Source: Bacteroides sp. AN502(2024)
GTDB lineage: Bacteria > Bacteroidota > Bacteroidia > Bacteroidales > Bacteroidaceae
Reading direction: 5' to 3'
DNA length: 64,000 bases
Assembly: GCF_041227145.1 (NCBI RefSeq)
Contig: NZ_JBGFSP010000003.1
Coordinates: 744,001-808,000, forward strand
Shown here: positions 27,134-37,300 of the stretch, in pieces
How positions within the stretch are numbered: the stretch's first letter is position 1
Layout of the letters: each line of letters opens with the position of its first letter
The notes under the pieces: model-generated
The model's input: the letters and a program-made list of their open reading frames with translations, nothing else
Databases searched by the model: none
What the model was told of the DNA's origin: nothing
Program-made: the position numbers and the translations under genes

Positions 27134-28654
27134 ATGGATTATAAATCAATCTCCATAATCAGCGGCACACTGCTCATATCCGCTTTATCCGCCAATGCAC
27201 AGAAAAAGAATACCCGACCGAATATCCTGTTCATTCTTTGTGATGATATGGGATATGGCGATTTGGGATGCTACGGTCAGCCATTCATACGCACCCCTCA
27301 CATAGATGCGATGGCGAAAGAAGGGATGCGCTTCACACAAGCCTATGCAGGCAGCCCCGTCAGCGCTCCTTCCAGGGCCTCGTTTATGACAGGGCAACAC
27401 AGCGGTCACTGCGAAGTGCGCGGTAACAAAGAATATTGGAGAAACGCTCCTATCGTCATGTACGGAGAAAACGAAGAACCGTCAATAGCAGGACAGCACC
27501 CTTACGACCCGGAACATATCATTTTGCCGGAAATCATGAAGGATAACGGCTATACTACAGGAATGTTCGGCAAATGGGCAGGCGGCTACGAAGGCTCCTC
27601 CTCTACTCCCGACAAACGAGGCATAGACGAGTACTATGGCTATATCTGCCAATACCAAGCCCATCTCTACTATCCCAACTTCCTGAACCGTTACAGCAAA
27701 GCGTTGGGTGACACCGGAGTAATACGTGTGGTAATGGACGAAAACATCAAATACCCGATGTATGGCCCCGATTACCGGAAACGGTCGCAATATTCCGCCG
27801 ATATGATTCACAAGAAAGCCATGGAATGGCTGGATAAGCAAGACAGCCAACAACCGTTCTTCGGCATCCTTACCTATACATTACCTCATGCGGAATTGGT
27901 TCAGCCGGAAGATTCCATCTTGAACGAATATAAAGCGAAGTTCGACCCGGATAAGGTATTCAAAGGCAGCAAAGGTTCACGCTACAATGCCATCACGCAT
28001 ACACACGCTCAGTTTGCCGGAATGATTACCCGCCTGGACCATTACGTGGGTGACGTTCTGAAAAAGCTGAAAGAGAAAGGACTGGACGAGAACACATTGG
28101 TCATCTTCTCCAGTGACAACGGTCCTCACGAGGAAGGCGGAGCCGATCCTACTTTCTTCGGCAGAGACGGAAAGCTGCGCGGACTGAAACGCCAGTGTCA
28201 CGAAGGCGGCATACGTATTCCGTTTATCGCCCGTTGGCCGGGACGTGTACCTGCCAGTGAGGTGAGCGACCACATTTGTGCTTTCTATGACTTGATGCCT
28301 ACTTTCTGCGATATAGCCGGCATCAAGAACTACGAGAAGAAATACCGTAACCAGGAAAAAGAGGTCGATTATTTCGACGGTATCTCTTTCGCCCCCACTT
28401 TGCTGGGCAAGAAGAGACAGAAACAACACGACTTCCTGTATTGGGAATTCAATGAAACGAATCAAATAGCCGTGCGCATGGGTGACTGGAAACTAATCGT
28501 CAAAAAGGGAAAACCATCTCTCTACAATCTGAAAACAGATATTCACGAGGACAACGATATAGCACTCCGACATCCTGATATGGTGGCAAAGATGAAAGCT
28601 ATCATTTTTGAGCAACATACTCCGAATCAACATTTCTCGGTGACGTTGCCCTAA
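27134..28654 (+). CDS. S1-family sulfatase, serine type
   Basis: 506 residues, with signal peptide (about 1-22, ending NAQ). Metal ligands are in FILCDDMGYGD, and the formylglycine precursor serine is Ser77 in SAPSR followed by MTG. Metal and substrate residues appear in SSDNGPHEEGG and GDWKLI. The usual GKWHLG is GKWAGG here, so a histidine common in the family is absent and substrate contacts may differ. It lies 16 bases after the restored end of the first sulfatase, in the same operon as the M24 peptidase. Substrate unknown; host or dietary sulfated glycans are typical for Bacteroides. Confidence 0.9.
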   Translation: MDYKSISIISGTLLISALSANAQKKNTRPNILFILCDDMGYGDLGCYGQPFIRTPHIDAMAKEGMRFTQAYAGSPVSAPSRASFMTGQHSGHCEVRGNKEYWRNAPIVMYGENEEPSIAGQHPYDPEHIILPEIMKDNGYTTGMFGKWAGGYEGSSSTPDKRGIDEYYGYICQYQAHLYYPNFLNRYSKALGDTGVIRVVMDENIKYPMYGPDYRKRSQYSADMIHKKAMEWLDKQDSQQPFFGILTYTLPHAELVQPEDSILNEYKAKFDPDKVFKGSKGSRYNAITHTHAQFAGMITRLDHYVGDVLKKLKEKGLDENTLVIFSSDNGPHEEGGADPTFFGRDGKLRGLKRQCHEGGIRIPFIARWPGRVPASEVSDHICAFYDLMPTFCDIAGIKNYEKKYRNQEKEVDYFDGISFAPTLLGKKRQKQHDFLYWEFNETNQIAVRMGDWKLIVKKGKPSLYNLKTDIHEDNDIALRHPDMVAKMKAIIFEQHTPNQHFSVTLP

Positions 28655-28667
28655 CCCCCTAATATGT

Positions 28668-30101
28668 CTACTCGATAGGTGTCAGCCCCATCTTCTTCGC
28701 CCGCTCCATCATGAAAGCATGAGCCGCTTCGTATTCATTCGGAATCACTCCATCCAAGATTGCATCTTTAATGGCACTTTTCAATACTCCGACTTCCCGG
28801 CATGGCCCCAAACCGAAAACCTCCATAATCTCCTCTCCGCTCACGGGTGGCTGGAAGTTACGGACACGGTCTTTCTCTTCCAGATCCTTCAGTTTCTGCC
28901 GAACCAACCGGAAGTTATTCAGGAAACGCTGTTTACGTTCCATATTCTTGGAAGTAATATCCGCTTCACAAAGCATCATCAAGTCGTCAATGTCATCACC
29001 CGCTTCAAAGAGCAGACGACGTACAGCCGAGTCTGTCACCACGTCATCCGAAATAACGATCGGACGCATATGCAGGCCGACCAGTTTTTGCACATACTTC
29101 ATCTTCTCATTCATCGGCAACTTCATCTTACGGAAGATAGGCGGAATCATCTTTTCACCGATAAAGTTATGATTGCGGAACGTCCATCCTGCTTTAGGCT
29201 CCCAACGTTTCGTAGCAGGTTTGGCAATGTCGTGCAACAAAGCAGCCCAACGCAACCAAAGGTTGTCAGTCTTCTTACTGATATTATCCAGCACTTCCAA
29301 CGTATGATAAAAATTATCCTTGTGAGAACGTCCGTTCCGTGTTTCCACCCCCTGCAAGGCAGCAAACTCCGGGAAAATCAACGGTAGCAAACCGCTACGC
29401 TCCAAATCAACAAACCCTTTTGAGGGAATGGGAGAGAGAATAATCTTATTCAGTTCGTCCGCAATACGTTCACGGGATATAATTTCAATCCGTTCCTTAT
29501 TCCGGCAAAGCGATTCGAACGTATCATCGTCAATGTAAAAGCCCAGTTGCGTAGCAAAACGGATACAACGCATCATGCGCAAGGGATCATCGCTGAAAGT
29601 GATATCCGGATCGAGCGGAGTACGGATCGTCTTTTCCTTCATATCCTCCAAACCTCCGAACGGATCTACCAATTCGCCAAAACGTGCTTTATTGAGACAT
29701 ACCGCCAGCGCATTGATCGTGAAATCGCGGCGATTCTGATCGTCTTCCAGCGTACCGTCTTCAACGATCGGTTTACGCGAATCCCGATGATAAGACTCCT
29801 TACGCGCACCTACAAACTCAACTTCCGTGCCTCTATATTTTACTTGTGCTGTTCCGAAATTCTTGAAAACAGCAACATGAGCACCACGTCCCAGCTGTTT
29901 TCCAAGGGCTTCCGCCATTGCAATTCCACTTCCTACAACTACTACATCTATATCTTTAGAGGGACGCTGCAGAAAAATATCACGAACATAACCACCTACC
30001 ACATAACACTCCATACCTAATGAATCGGCCGTTTCAGCTATCTGTCCGAAGATGGGTTCGCTAAAATACTGCTTTAATTCCTCTTGAGTCAACTCTATCA
30101 T
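28668..30101 (-). CDS. tRNA nucleotidyltransferase / poly(A) polymerase family with HD domain
   Basis: 477 residues of the class II CCA-adding/PAP family. The nucleotidyltransferase head shows GGYVRD (about 36-41) and the DxD pair KDIDVVVVG (about 49-57), followed by RRDFTINAL and the RRIRFA-like motif (MMRCIRFA). An HD phosphohydrolase-type domain follows in the middle ([17 protein letters not shown]). It should complete or repair 3' CCA ends of tRNA. Convergent with the second sulfatase, with a gap of only 13 bases. The frame is intact. Confidence 0.92.
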   Translation of the reverse strand: MIELTQEELKQYFSEPIFGQIAETADSLGMECYVVGGYVRDIFLQRPSKDIDVVVVGSGIAMAEALGKQLGRGAHVAVFKNFGTAQVKYRGTEVEFVGARKESYHRDSRKPIVEDGTLEDDQNRRDFTINALAVCLNKARFGELVDPFGGLEDMKEKTIRTPLDPDITFSDDPLRMMRCIRFATQLGFYIDDDTFESLCRNKERIEIISRERIADELNKIILSPIPSKGFVDLERSGLLPLIFPEFAALQGVETRNGRSHKDNFYHTLEVLDNISKKTDNLWLRWAALLHDIAKPATKRWEPKAGWTFRNHNFIGEKMIPPIFRKMKLPMNEKMKYVQKLVGLHMRPIVISDDVVTDSAVRRLLFEAGDDIDDLMMLCEADITSKNMERKQRFLNNFRLVRQKLKDLEEKDRVRNFQPPVSGEEIMEVFGLGPCREVGVLKSAIKDAILDGVIPNEYEAAHAFMMERAKKMGLTPIE

Positions 30102-30196
30102 TCTTTTCAGTTATAAGTTTTGAGAGGGCAAAATTATAAAAATAAGGAATATATTTGTACTTTTGCCACTAATAAAACCGATAAATAGGATTTGTG

Positions 30197-31042
30197 ATGA
30201 AAAAACCGATTATCTTCTTTTGCGGTACGCTGGCATTAGCTGCCTGCGGAAATGGCCTTGAAAAAAAAGCCAATGAGAAACTGATGGTTGCCAAGGCTGC
30301 CTACGAACGTGGAGACTATGCAGAAGCTAAGTTGCAAATTGACAGTATCAAGATTCTCTACCCCAAGGCGTTCGAAACACGTAAGGCAGGACAGGCCCTG
30401 ATGCTCGATGTTGAAACAAAGGCACAGCAGAAAACGCTTGCTTATTTGGATAGTGCCTTTCAGGCAAAAACAGAAGAATTCAATGCCATCAAAGATCAAT
30501 TCAAACTGGAAAAAGATGCCGAATATCAACAAGTCGGCAATTACCTTTGGCCCACACAGACCATTGAAAAGAATATGCACCGTTCGTACCTCCGCTTCCA
30601 AGTGAACGAGCAAGGTATGATGAGTATGACTTCCATCTACTGTGGTGCCGGCAATATTCACCATACCAGAGTGAAAGTGATAGCTCCTGACGGCAGTTTT
30701 GCAGAAACTCCCAATTCCAAAGACAGCTACGAGACAACGGACATGAACGAGAAAATAGAAAAAGCCGACTACAAACTAGGGGAAGACGGAAATGTGATCG
30801 AATTCCTGAATCTCAATAAAGACAAAAATATCCGTGTGGAATATATAGGCGACCGCACCTATAAAACAACCATGAGTCCGGCCGACCGCCAGGCGGCAGC
30901 AAATATTTACGGACTGGCACAAATCCTCTCTACCATGGAGCAGATAAAAAAAGAACAAGAGAAAGCCAACCTGAAAATCGGATTCATCAATAAGAAGAAG
31001 GAGAGATCCACCACGGAGGACGCGAAGGTTTTAGAGTTCTAA
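30197..31042 (+). CDS. Predicted lipoprotein with TPR-like/coiled-coil region
   Basis: 281 residues from the ATG at 30197, which follows ATAGGA. A GTG one codon earlier is less likely. A short signal peptide ends in the lipobox ALAAC. Residues about 25-75 look like one TPR-type helical pair (MVAKAAYERGDYAEAKLQIDSI), then a charged coiled coil. The middle contains a beta-rich section (SYLRFQVNEQGMMSMTSIYCG). The final dozen codons (RSTTEDAKVLEF) come from one arm of an inverted repeat found elsewhere in the window. A -7 box TACTTTTG lies at 30158-30165. Function unknown. Confidence 0.75.
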   Translation: MKKPIIFFCGTLALAACGNGLEKKANEKLMVAKAAYERGDYAEAKLQIDSIKILYPKAFETRKAGQALMLDVETKAQQKTLAYLDSAFQAKTEEFNAIKDQFKLEKDAEYQQVGNYLWPTQTIEKNMHRSYLRFQVNEQGMMSMTSIYCGAGNIHHTRVKVIAPDGSFAETPNSKDSYETTDMNEKIEKADYKLGEDGNVIEFLNLNKDKNIRVEYIGDRTYKTTMSPADRQAAANIYGLAQILSTMEQIKKEQEKANLKIGFINKKKERSTTEDAKVLEF

Positions 31043-31079
31043 TTCAGAGCTAATTAAAACCTCTGTGTCCTCTGTGGTG
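31008..31079. repeat. Inverted repeat of the CACCACAGAGGACAC family, overlapping a gene end
   Basis: Left arm CCACCACGGAGGACGCGAAGG (31008 on) pairs imperfectly with CCTCTGTGTCCTCTGTGGTG ending at 31079. The upstream lipoprotein stop codon lies between the arms, so the hairpin may also terminate transcription. A further single copy is at 32707. Confidence 0.8.
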
Positions 31080-31085
31080 AAGATC

Positions 31086-32078
31086 CTATTCTCCTTCATA
31101 ATATTCACCCAAAAACCAACGAGCCACAAAATCCCAGTTTTCTTGCAATAACTCTTTTCCGTTCTCAAACGGGAACTGTGCTTCCGGCAACAGATCGTGT
31201 TCCATTCCATATTTCAACAGATCGAACGGACACAAGCCTGCTTCACAAAACAGCTCGTAGGCTTCCTCTTCAGCCAGTCCGGCATTGTAGAGCGGATTGC
31301 GTTTGTCTGCAAAATATGCGGCTACATCAGGACCGATCAACAAACCTTTCGGATTGGCAAAAACCACGAAGTTATCGAACTCTTTTAAGTCAGGCAACAA
31401 AGAATCCTCTTCATCTTCCCACTTCAACGACTGCACAAAGAAAAGTTTCAGCGCTCCGTATGAGTCAAAGTATAAAAGCGGTTCTCCTTTGCTCGCTTCA
31501 AGGAAACGTTCAACATTCACAGGCATCCTTTCTCCCGGCAAAGCCACCGGCAGAGGCATCCGCTTCTTTTGCATCAGTTCCGTTTCCATCAGCCAGTCCG
31601 TTGCCAGGTGATCGCTGATAGGAGCCGATTCGAACGCACCATCCAAACGGTCGTAAAGCACAGCTGCAAACTCCAGCAAATCTGCATCCATCGGGTTCTC
31701 TACCTCCTCAAAACCATCACCAACCGGAGAATGGATGGCCCACAAAAGGAAAACAACATCTTCACGGTTAATTTCGTCCGGCAAATATTCCTCCGTCAGT
31801 GTGTAAAAAGGCAAATAGCGTCCGTAGCTTTTCCGGTGCCAATGAATAAACTGACGCCAGTTTCCTCCGTCTGCCACGCAATCTTCCAGATACAAGGCAC
31901 ACGCCAAAGCCACTCGATTCCGGACTTCCTCCAGCCCTCTCCCACCGTATATAAAAGATTCTGCCACCAACGGCAATAGCCGGTTAGCAAAATCCAGATA
32001 CCATTCATCCGTGTCTACCACCTTGGTACGACCATGAGCGTCCAGCCATGCTTGCATATATATCTTCTGCTGCTTCAT
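31086..32078 (-). CDS. DUF3843-type protein
   Basis: 330 residues, cytoplasmic, with no signal peptide. The sequence is rich in acidic and aromatic residues (DEWYLDFANRLLPLV, WRQFIHWHRKSYGRYLPFY), a pattern I associate with the Bacteroidales family DUF3843. No catalytic motif is visible. It begins 1 base after the ruvA stop codon, so the two are co-transcribed and probably translationally coupled. Whether it has any part in recombination is unknown. Confidence 0.72.
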   Translation of the reverse strand: MKQQKIYMQAWLDAHGRTKVVDTDEWYLDFANRLLPLVAESFIYGGRGLEEVRNRVALACALYLEDCVADGGNWRQFIHWHRKSYGRYLPFYTLTEEYLPDEINREDVVFLLWAIHSPVGDGFEEVENPMDADLLEFAAVLYDRLDGAFESAPISDHLATDWLMETELMQKKRMPLPVALPGERMPVNVERFLEASKGEPLLYFDSYGALKLFFVQSLKWEDEEDSLLPDLKEFDNFVVFANPKGLLIGPDVAAYFADKRNPLYNAGLAEEEAYELFCEAGLCPFDLLKYGMEHDLLPEAQFPFENGKELLQENWDFVARWFLGEYYEGE

Positions 32079-32079
32079 A

Positions 32080-32682
32080 CTACAAACGTTTCAAAGCCAG
32101 TTTGATCACCTTTTCTACCGGAGCATCCGGCTCCTCCTTCAAGATAGCCGACACCACCTTCTGTGAAGGTGCAGCAGCAAAGCCCAACATCGTCAATGCG
32201 GACACCGCCTCTTCCTGCACTTCCGCATTGGCAGGTTGCAACAACAGGCTTGCGGAAGCCTCTCCGGCAGCAATCCCTCCCATTGTTTTTATCTTATCTT
32301 TCAGATCGACAATCACCCGTTGCGCAGTCTTCAGCCCGATGCCTTTCACTGTTTTCAGCATGTTCACATTTTCAGTGCTGATAACGTTCACCAGTTCGGC
32401 AGGCGAGAGAGCCGACAGAATCATACGGGCTGTGTTCCCCCCGATTCCGGAAACGGAAATCAATAATAGGAAAATCTCCCGTTCCAGTTTCTCGGCAAAT
32501 CCGTAGAGTACATACGCATCTTCACGAATCGCCTCGTAAATATATAGCTTGCAGCTTTTCTTTCCCTGAATAGCCGAATAGGTATTCAATGATATATTGG
32601 CGGCATATCCCACCCCGTTACAGTCGATCACCGCGGTTGCCGGACTTAGTTCGGCAAGTTCGCCTCTAATATATTCTATCAT
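32080..32682 (-). CDS. ruvA: Holliday junction branch-migration protein RuvA
   Basis: 200 residues, the usual RuvA length. It starts with the OB-fold ([31 protein letters not shown]). Paired helix-hairpin-helix motifs follow ([16 protein letters not shown] and [16 protein letters not shown]), as does the C-terminal helical domain that contacts RuvB. It binds four-way DNA junctions and recruits the RuvB motor. First in a two-gene unit with the DUF3843-type gene. ruvB and ruvC are not nearby, which is common in Bacteroidetes. Confidence 0.96.
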   Translation of the reverse strand: MIEYIRGELAELSPATAVIDCNGVGYAANISLNTYSAIQGKKSCKLYIYEAIREDAYVLYGFAEKLEREIFLLLISVSGIGGNTARMILSALSPAELVNVISTENVNMLKTVKGIGLKTAQRVIVDLKDKIKTMGGIAAGEASASLLLQPANAEVQEEAVSALTMLGFAAAPSQKVVSAILKEEPDAPVEKVIKLALKRL

Positions 32683-32706
32683 AACAGGGACAAAGATAAA
32701 ACAATT

Positions 32707-32735
32707 TCACCACAGAGGACACAAAGGAGACAGAG
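32707..32735. repeat. Single copy of the CACCACAGAGGACAC repeat
   Basis: TCACCACAGAGGACACAAAGG, then AGACAGAG, on the plus strand just upstream of ruvA. Same family as the inverted pair at 31008-31079, so copies bracket the DUF3843-ruvA unit. Confidence 0.75.
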
Positions 32736-32786
32736 TTTTTTCGATGTAGCACATCACACCTCGATTCGGTTTCGTGCAGACCGGTA

Positions 32787-32859
32787 TTGCCTGCTAGTGA
32801 AAAAAAATGAAAATATCATAGCAGGCAAGGCAATATTAGTAGTAATTTGTTTACTTTTG
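32787..32859 (+). promoter_or_regulatory. Hairpin and -7 element upstream of ddh
   Basis: A perfect 10-bp inverted repeat TTGCCTGCTA / TAGCAGGCAA (32787-32796 and 32819-32828) is followed by the -7 box TACTTTTG (32852-32859). The right arm falls about where a -33 element would be, so the inverted repeat could be an operator. The ATG at 32902 is 42 bases after the box. Confidence 0.5.
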
Positions 32860-32901
32860 CAGGTAAAAGAAAGAAAATTGTTCATTATAAACAAGAAAAG
32901 A

Positions 32902-33801
32902 ATGAAAAAAGTAAGAGCTGCCATCGTTGGTTATGGCAATATTGGACATTATGTACTTGAAGCGCTTCAGGCGGCACCTGATTTCGAGATAGCCGGAGTC
33001 GTTCGTCGTGCAGGAGCAGAGAACAAACCGGAAGAGTTGGCAAACTACGCAGTAGTGAAGGACATCAAAGAGCTGGGAGAGGTAGACGTAGCTATTCTTT
33101 GCACGCCGACCCGCAGCGTAGAGAAATATGCCAAAGAATATCTGGCGATGGGGATCAACACGGTAGACAGTTTCGATATCCACACCGGTATCGTAGACCT
33201 GCGCCGTACCTTGAATGCCATCGCCGAAGAACATCAAGCCGTATCGATCATCTCAGCCGGATGGGATCCGGGAAGCGACTCCATCGTGCGCACCCTGCTG
33301 GAAGCCATTGCTCCGAAAGGCATCACCTACACCAACTTCGGTCCGGGTATGAGCATGGGACATACGGTAGCCGTCAAAGCGGTCGACGGGGTGAAAGCCG
33401 CCCTTTCGATGACCATACCGACCGGCACGGGAATCCACCGCCGCATGGTATATATCGAACTGAAAGAGGGATATAAATTCGAAGAAGTGGCCGCCGCCAT
33501 CCAAGCAGATCCTTACTTCGTGAACGATGAGACACACGTGAAACTCGTTCCGAGTGTAGACGCCCTGCTGGATATGGGTCATGGTGTAAATCTGACCCGC
33601 AAAGGTGTATCAGGCAAAACACAGAACCAGTTGTTCGAATTTAATATGCGTATCAACAACCCCGCACTGACCGCACAAGTACTGGTATGCGTGGCACGTG
33701 CTTCCATGAAACAGCAACCGGGATGTTACACCATGGTAGAAATTCCCGTGATCGACCTTCTCCCCGGCGACCGTGAAGAATGGATCGGACATTTGGTATG
33801 A
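32902..33801 (+). CDS. ddh: meso-Diaminopimelate D-dehydrogenase
   Basis: NADPH-dependent enzyme making meso-diaminopimelate from tetrahydrodipicolinate in one step, feeding lysine and peptidoglycan synthesis. 299 residues from the ATG at 32902. The longer frame from 32797 crosses the promoter and is rejected. It begins with a Rossmann motif (IVGYGNIGHYVLEAL). The conserved DSFDIH, SAGWDPGSDS and FGPGMSMGHT segments of the family are all present. Single-gene unit followed by a good terminator. Confidence 0.94.
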   Translation: MKKVRAAIVGYGNIGHYVLEALQAAPDFEIAGVVRRAGAENKPEELANYAVVKDIKELGEVDVAILCTPTRSVEKYAKEYLAMGINTVDSFDIHTGIVDLRRTLNAIAEEHQAVSIISAGWDPGSDSIVRTLLEAIAPKGITYTNFGPGMSMGHTVAVKAVDGVKAALSMTIPTGTGIHRRMVYIELKEGYKFEEVAAAIQADPYFVNDETHVKLVPSVDALLDMGHGVNLTRKGVSGKTQNQLFEFNMRINNPALTAQVLVCVARASMKQQPGCYTMVEIPVIDLLPGDREEWIGHLV

Positions 33802-33826
33802 CATATTCATACATCCAACCCAATTA

Positions 33827-33862
33827 AAATAGAGAAAGGAGATGCACCTTTCTCTATTTTTT
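33827..33862 (+). terminator. Rho-independent terminator after ddh
   Basis: AATAGAGAAAGG / CCTTTCTCTATT stem followed by TTTTT. A -7-like TATCTTTG directly overlaps its tail (33862-33869). Confidence 0.85.
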
Positions 33863-34025
33863 ATCTTTGTGAGAGAACCACCTCTTTTTAACATTTCGCA
33901 CTTTACTGCATTGTTCCTACTTTTGTCCCCCGATATTAAAGAACCGACTATTCTATGCACATCTCCCCGCCACTATTATTCTCCTTTCTTTATCTCACAA
34001 ATAATAATATTGAAAATATAAAAGT

Positions 34026-34262
34026 ATGGCAAAAAATGAACGCAAATCTATTTGGGAAGCAAAAGGATTGTTCCTTTTCTTCTTGCCTACATATTCTCTG
34101 AATCTGAACATCGCAGAAACTCTTTGGCGTATACTCAAAGGCAAATAGATCAGACCTGCGGATTATATGTCCACAGATACCTTGCTTTATGCTACGAACA
34201 GAGCTTTCGCAGCGATTGGAACGGAACTTTACATCAATTTTGCTCTGTGGCTTAATATTTTA
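34026..34262 (+). pseudogene. Remnant of an IS630-type transposase (C-terminal part)
   Basis: One frame reads ...WEAKGLFLFFLPTYSLNLNIAETLWRILKGK, a TAG stop at 34146-34148, then IRPADYMSTDTLLYATN...IGTELYINFA in the same frame. PTYSxxLNIxETLWR is the terminal catalytic-Glu block of IS630-type transposases. The N-terminal two thirds are missing and a nonsense codon (probably TGG to TAG) interrupts the rest. The 33802-34375 gap holds otherwise only a terminator, -7-like boxes at 33918 and 34294, and the SusC leader. Confidence 0.75.
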
Positions 34263-34293
34263 ATTTTTATGACCTACTTATTAAATATTGTTG

Positions 34294-34301
34294 TATATTT
34301 G
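34294..34301 (+). promoter_or_regulatory. Candidate -7 element of the first SusC operon
   Basis: TATATTTG, 75 bases before the SusC ATG at 34376. The -33 region is not convincing, as expected for a gene that may need an activator or alternative sigma factor. Confidence 0.45.
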
Positions 34302-34375
34302 CGCAGCATTACAAACAATATATTAACCTTATTTAGAAAAATCACATTCTAAATAAAAAACACTTAAAAAAATCT

Positions 34376-37300
34376 ATGCTAAAACAGTTCAAAACAGTCA
34401 GTACTTTTCTATTGGTGCTGGCAGCAGGTACAGGAACGATTTATGCAACTTCTGATGCTATGAAGAACCATGCAGTCTTGGTTACTTTCCAACAGGGAGC
34501 AGTATGTAAAGGAGTAGTAAAAGACGTATCCGGAGAATCTATTATCGGTGCTTCTGTCATAGTAAAAGGCTCTACAAACGGTACCATTACCGGTGTGGAT
34601 GGCGACTTTACATTGCAGAATGTGCCTCAAGGAAGTACAATTGTTATTTCGTTTGTCGGGTATCTCAGTCAGGAGATCAAATTTAACGGTCAACCTATTT
34701 CCATTGTATTGAAAGAAGATAATAACACGCTAGACGAGGTGATTGTGGTGGGCTACGGTGTGCAGAAAAAGGCAAATCTGACCGGCTCTGTCGCCTCTAT
34801 CAACGCCGAGGCGTTGGAGTCTCGCTCAGTCTCCAGCGTGTCTGCCGCTATGGCGGGTCAGATGCCGGGTGTAACCACTATCCAGACTTCCGGTGCACCG
34901 GGAGCACAGAATGGCTCCATCACCATTCGCGGTAAGAACTCTATCAATGCAGCCAGTCCGCTAGTCATTGTCGATGGTATTCCGGGAAGTATGAACAACA
35001 TCGATCCGCAGGATATCGAATCCTTATCGGTCTTGAAGGATGCAGCTTCCTCTGCCATCTATGGTGTACAGGCGGCCAACGGTGTGATTCTGATTACGAC
35101 TAAAAAAGGAAAGAAAGGGCAGAAAGCACGTGTCAGCTATTCGGGTCTGGTCTCTTGGAGCAGCCCGACAGCCCGGTTGAAATTCTTAGGAGCTGCCGAT
35201 TATGCCAGACTTTACAATGAAGCTACGCTGAATGAGGACCCGAATGCTGTGGTTCCCTATACGGAAGAAGATATCCGGAAGTTCAGTGACGGGTCGGACC
35301 CGATTGGGCATCCGGATACGGATTGGTACAGCGAGGTGATGAAGAAGAGAGCGCTGGAAACACAGCACAACCTGTCTATCTCGGGCGGTTCGGAAAACAC
35401 CACTTATATGGCTTCATTAGGCTATCTCTACCAGGACGGTTTGTCGAAAGAAAAAAATTACGAACGCTACAACGGCCGTGTGAACATCGATTCTAAAGTA
35501 GCAAAGTGGATTAGTCTCGGCATCAACGCCGCTGCTTACAGAGGAATCAATAATGACGAGTTTGAAGGGTTTGATTCGCTATTGCAATATTCCAACCGCA
35601 TTGCTCCAACCATCGGAATCTATGATGCTGACGGCAATTACAACTATGCCGGTCTGCAAAACCCGGTTGCCCAGCAAGGAAAGACAGGTATCAAACGGCA
35701 GATGGATCAGCAGTTGACCGGAAATGCCTATATCAACATCACTCCGTTGGAGGGATTGAGCATTAAAGGAGTCTATTCTTTAAGACACGATTACCGCGAT
35801 ACCCGTACCTTCAAGAAACACTGGAGTTATGGAAACTTCGATTCCGGAAAGCGGGAGGGCGAACATAAATACTACAACTGGAACTGGTACACCCCCCAAC
35901 TGCTGATTAACTACAATAAGAACTTCGGTGTGCACGGACTCGGATTGCTGGGAGGTTTCGAGCAAGTGGACTACGCTTACAGATATACGGAAGCCAAACG
36001 TGTAGGCGGTGGAAATGATGAATTGAGCGAATCGCTGAATACATTGGATGCCTCCTCTCAAACCAATAAAGACGGTGGCCATGATACGGGAAGGCTCTCT
36101 TATTTCGGTCGTATCCAGTATGACTATGCCAGCAAATACCTGTTTGAGGCCAATCTGCGTGCCGATGCCTCATCCCGGTTTCCCAAAAACAACCGTTGGG
36201 GCGTGTTCCAGGCCTTCTCTGCCGGTTGGAGAATTTCGGAAGAAGCGTTTGTGAAAGATAATGTGAGCTGGTTGAGCAATCTGAAGCTGCGCTTGGGATG
36301 GGGAAAAACCGGTAATGAGGAACTGAAATCCGATGATATTTATCCGGCAGTGGCTACGTACACTTATGGCAAATATCTGTTCGGGGAGTCTCTTTACTCT
36401 ACCGCTTATGAATCACGCTATATCAACCCGGATCTGAAATGGGCCACGGTGGTAAACAATGAGCTGGGTATCGAAGCCGGATTCCTTAATAATAAAGTAG
36501 GATTCGAGCTGTCGGTCTATAAAAAGAAGACCAATGATATGTTGCTGTATCTCCCCATTTTGGGAGTCATCGGTATGAATCCTCCTGCGCAGAATGCCGG
36601 TAATGTGGAAAATAAAGGTTTCGACTTGAGCATATTCCACAATAACCGTATCAATAAGGATTGGAGCTATGTTATCAATTTCAATGTGGCTTATGTGAAG
36701 AACCGCATCACCAACATGAAAGGAACGGAAGGCGAAGATCCGGATAATAAGAAGTACTGGCGTCTGGAAGGGTATCCCATCGGATCGTTCTATGGATACG
36801 AAGCTAACGGATATTTTAATACGGAAGAGGAACTGGCCAGTTACCCCAAACGCTTAGGTAACGAAAAACTGGGAGACATCAAATATGTGGATCGGAATAA
36901 CGATGGAAAAATCAATGCTGCCGACCGTACGGTGATCGGTAAGAACTTCCCCAGTTGGACGGGCGGATTGAATTTGGCTTTGTACTATAAGGATTTCGAC
37001 CTGAGCATGCTGTGGCAGGGGGCTTTCGATGTGGATGCTTACTATACCGGTGAGGCTGCCTATGCCTTCTTCAACAGTGGCAAGGTGCTGGAGAGACATC
37101 TGGATCGTTGGACACCGGAGAATCACAACGCAAGCTACCCCCGCTTGACAAAGAGTTTGCAAACCAACTTTGTCACATCTTCATTCTGGTTGCAGAATGC
37201 TTCTTATGTACGTCTGAAAAACATCTCTTTGGGTTATAACCTACCGAAAAGGTGGTTGAGCAAAGTCGGTCTGGAGCGGGCGAAACTCTTCCTCTCCGGA

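Noticed and set aside
32797..32901. ATG at 32797 as the start of ddh
   Set aside because: The extra 35 residues span the hairpin and -7 box and are not part of the family; the Rossmann fold begins right after the ATG at 32902.
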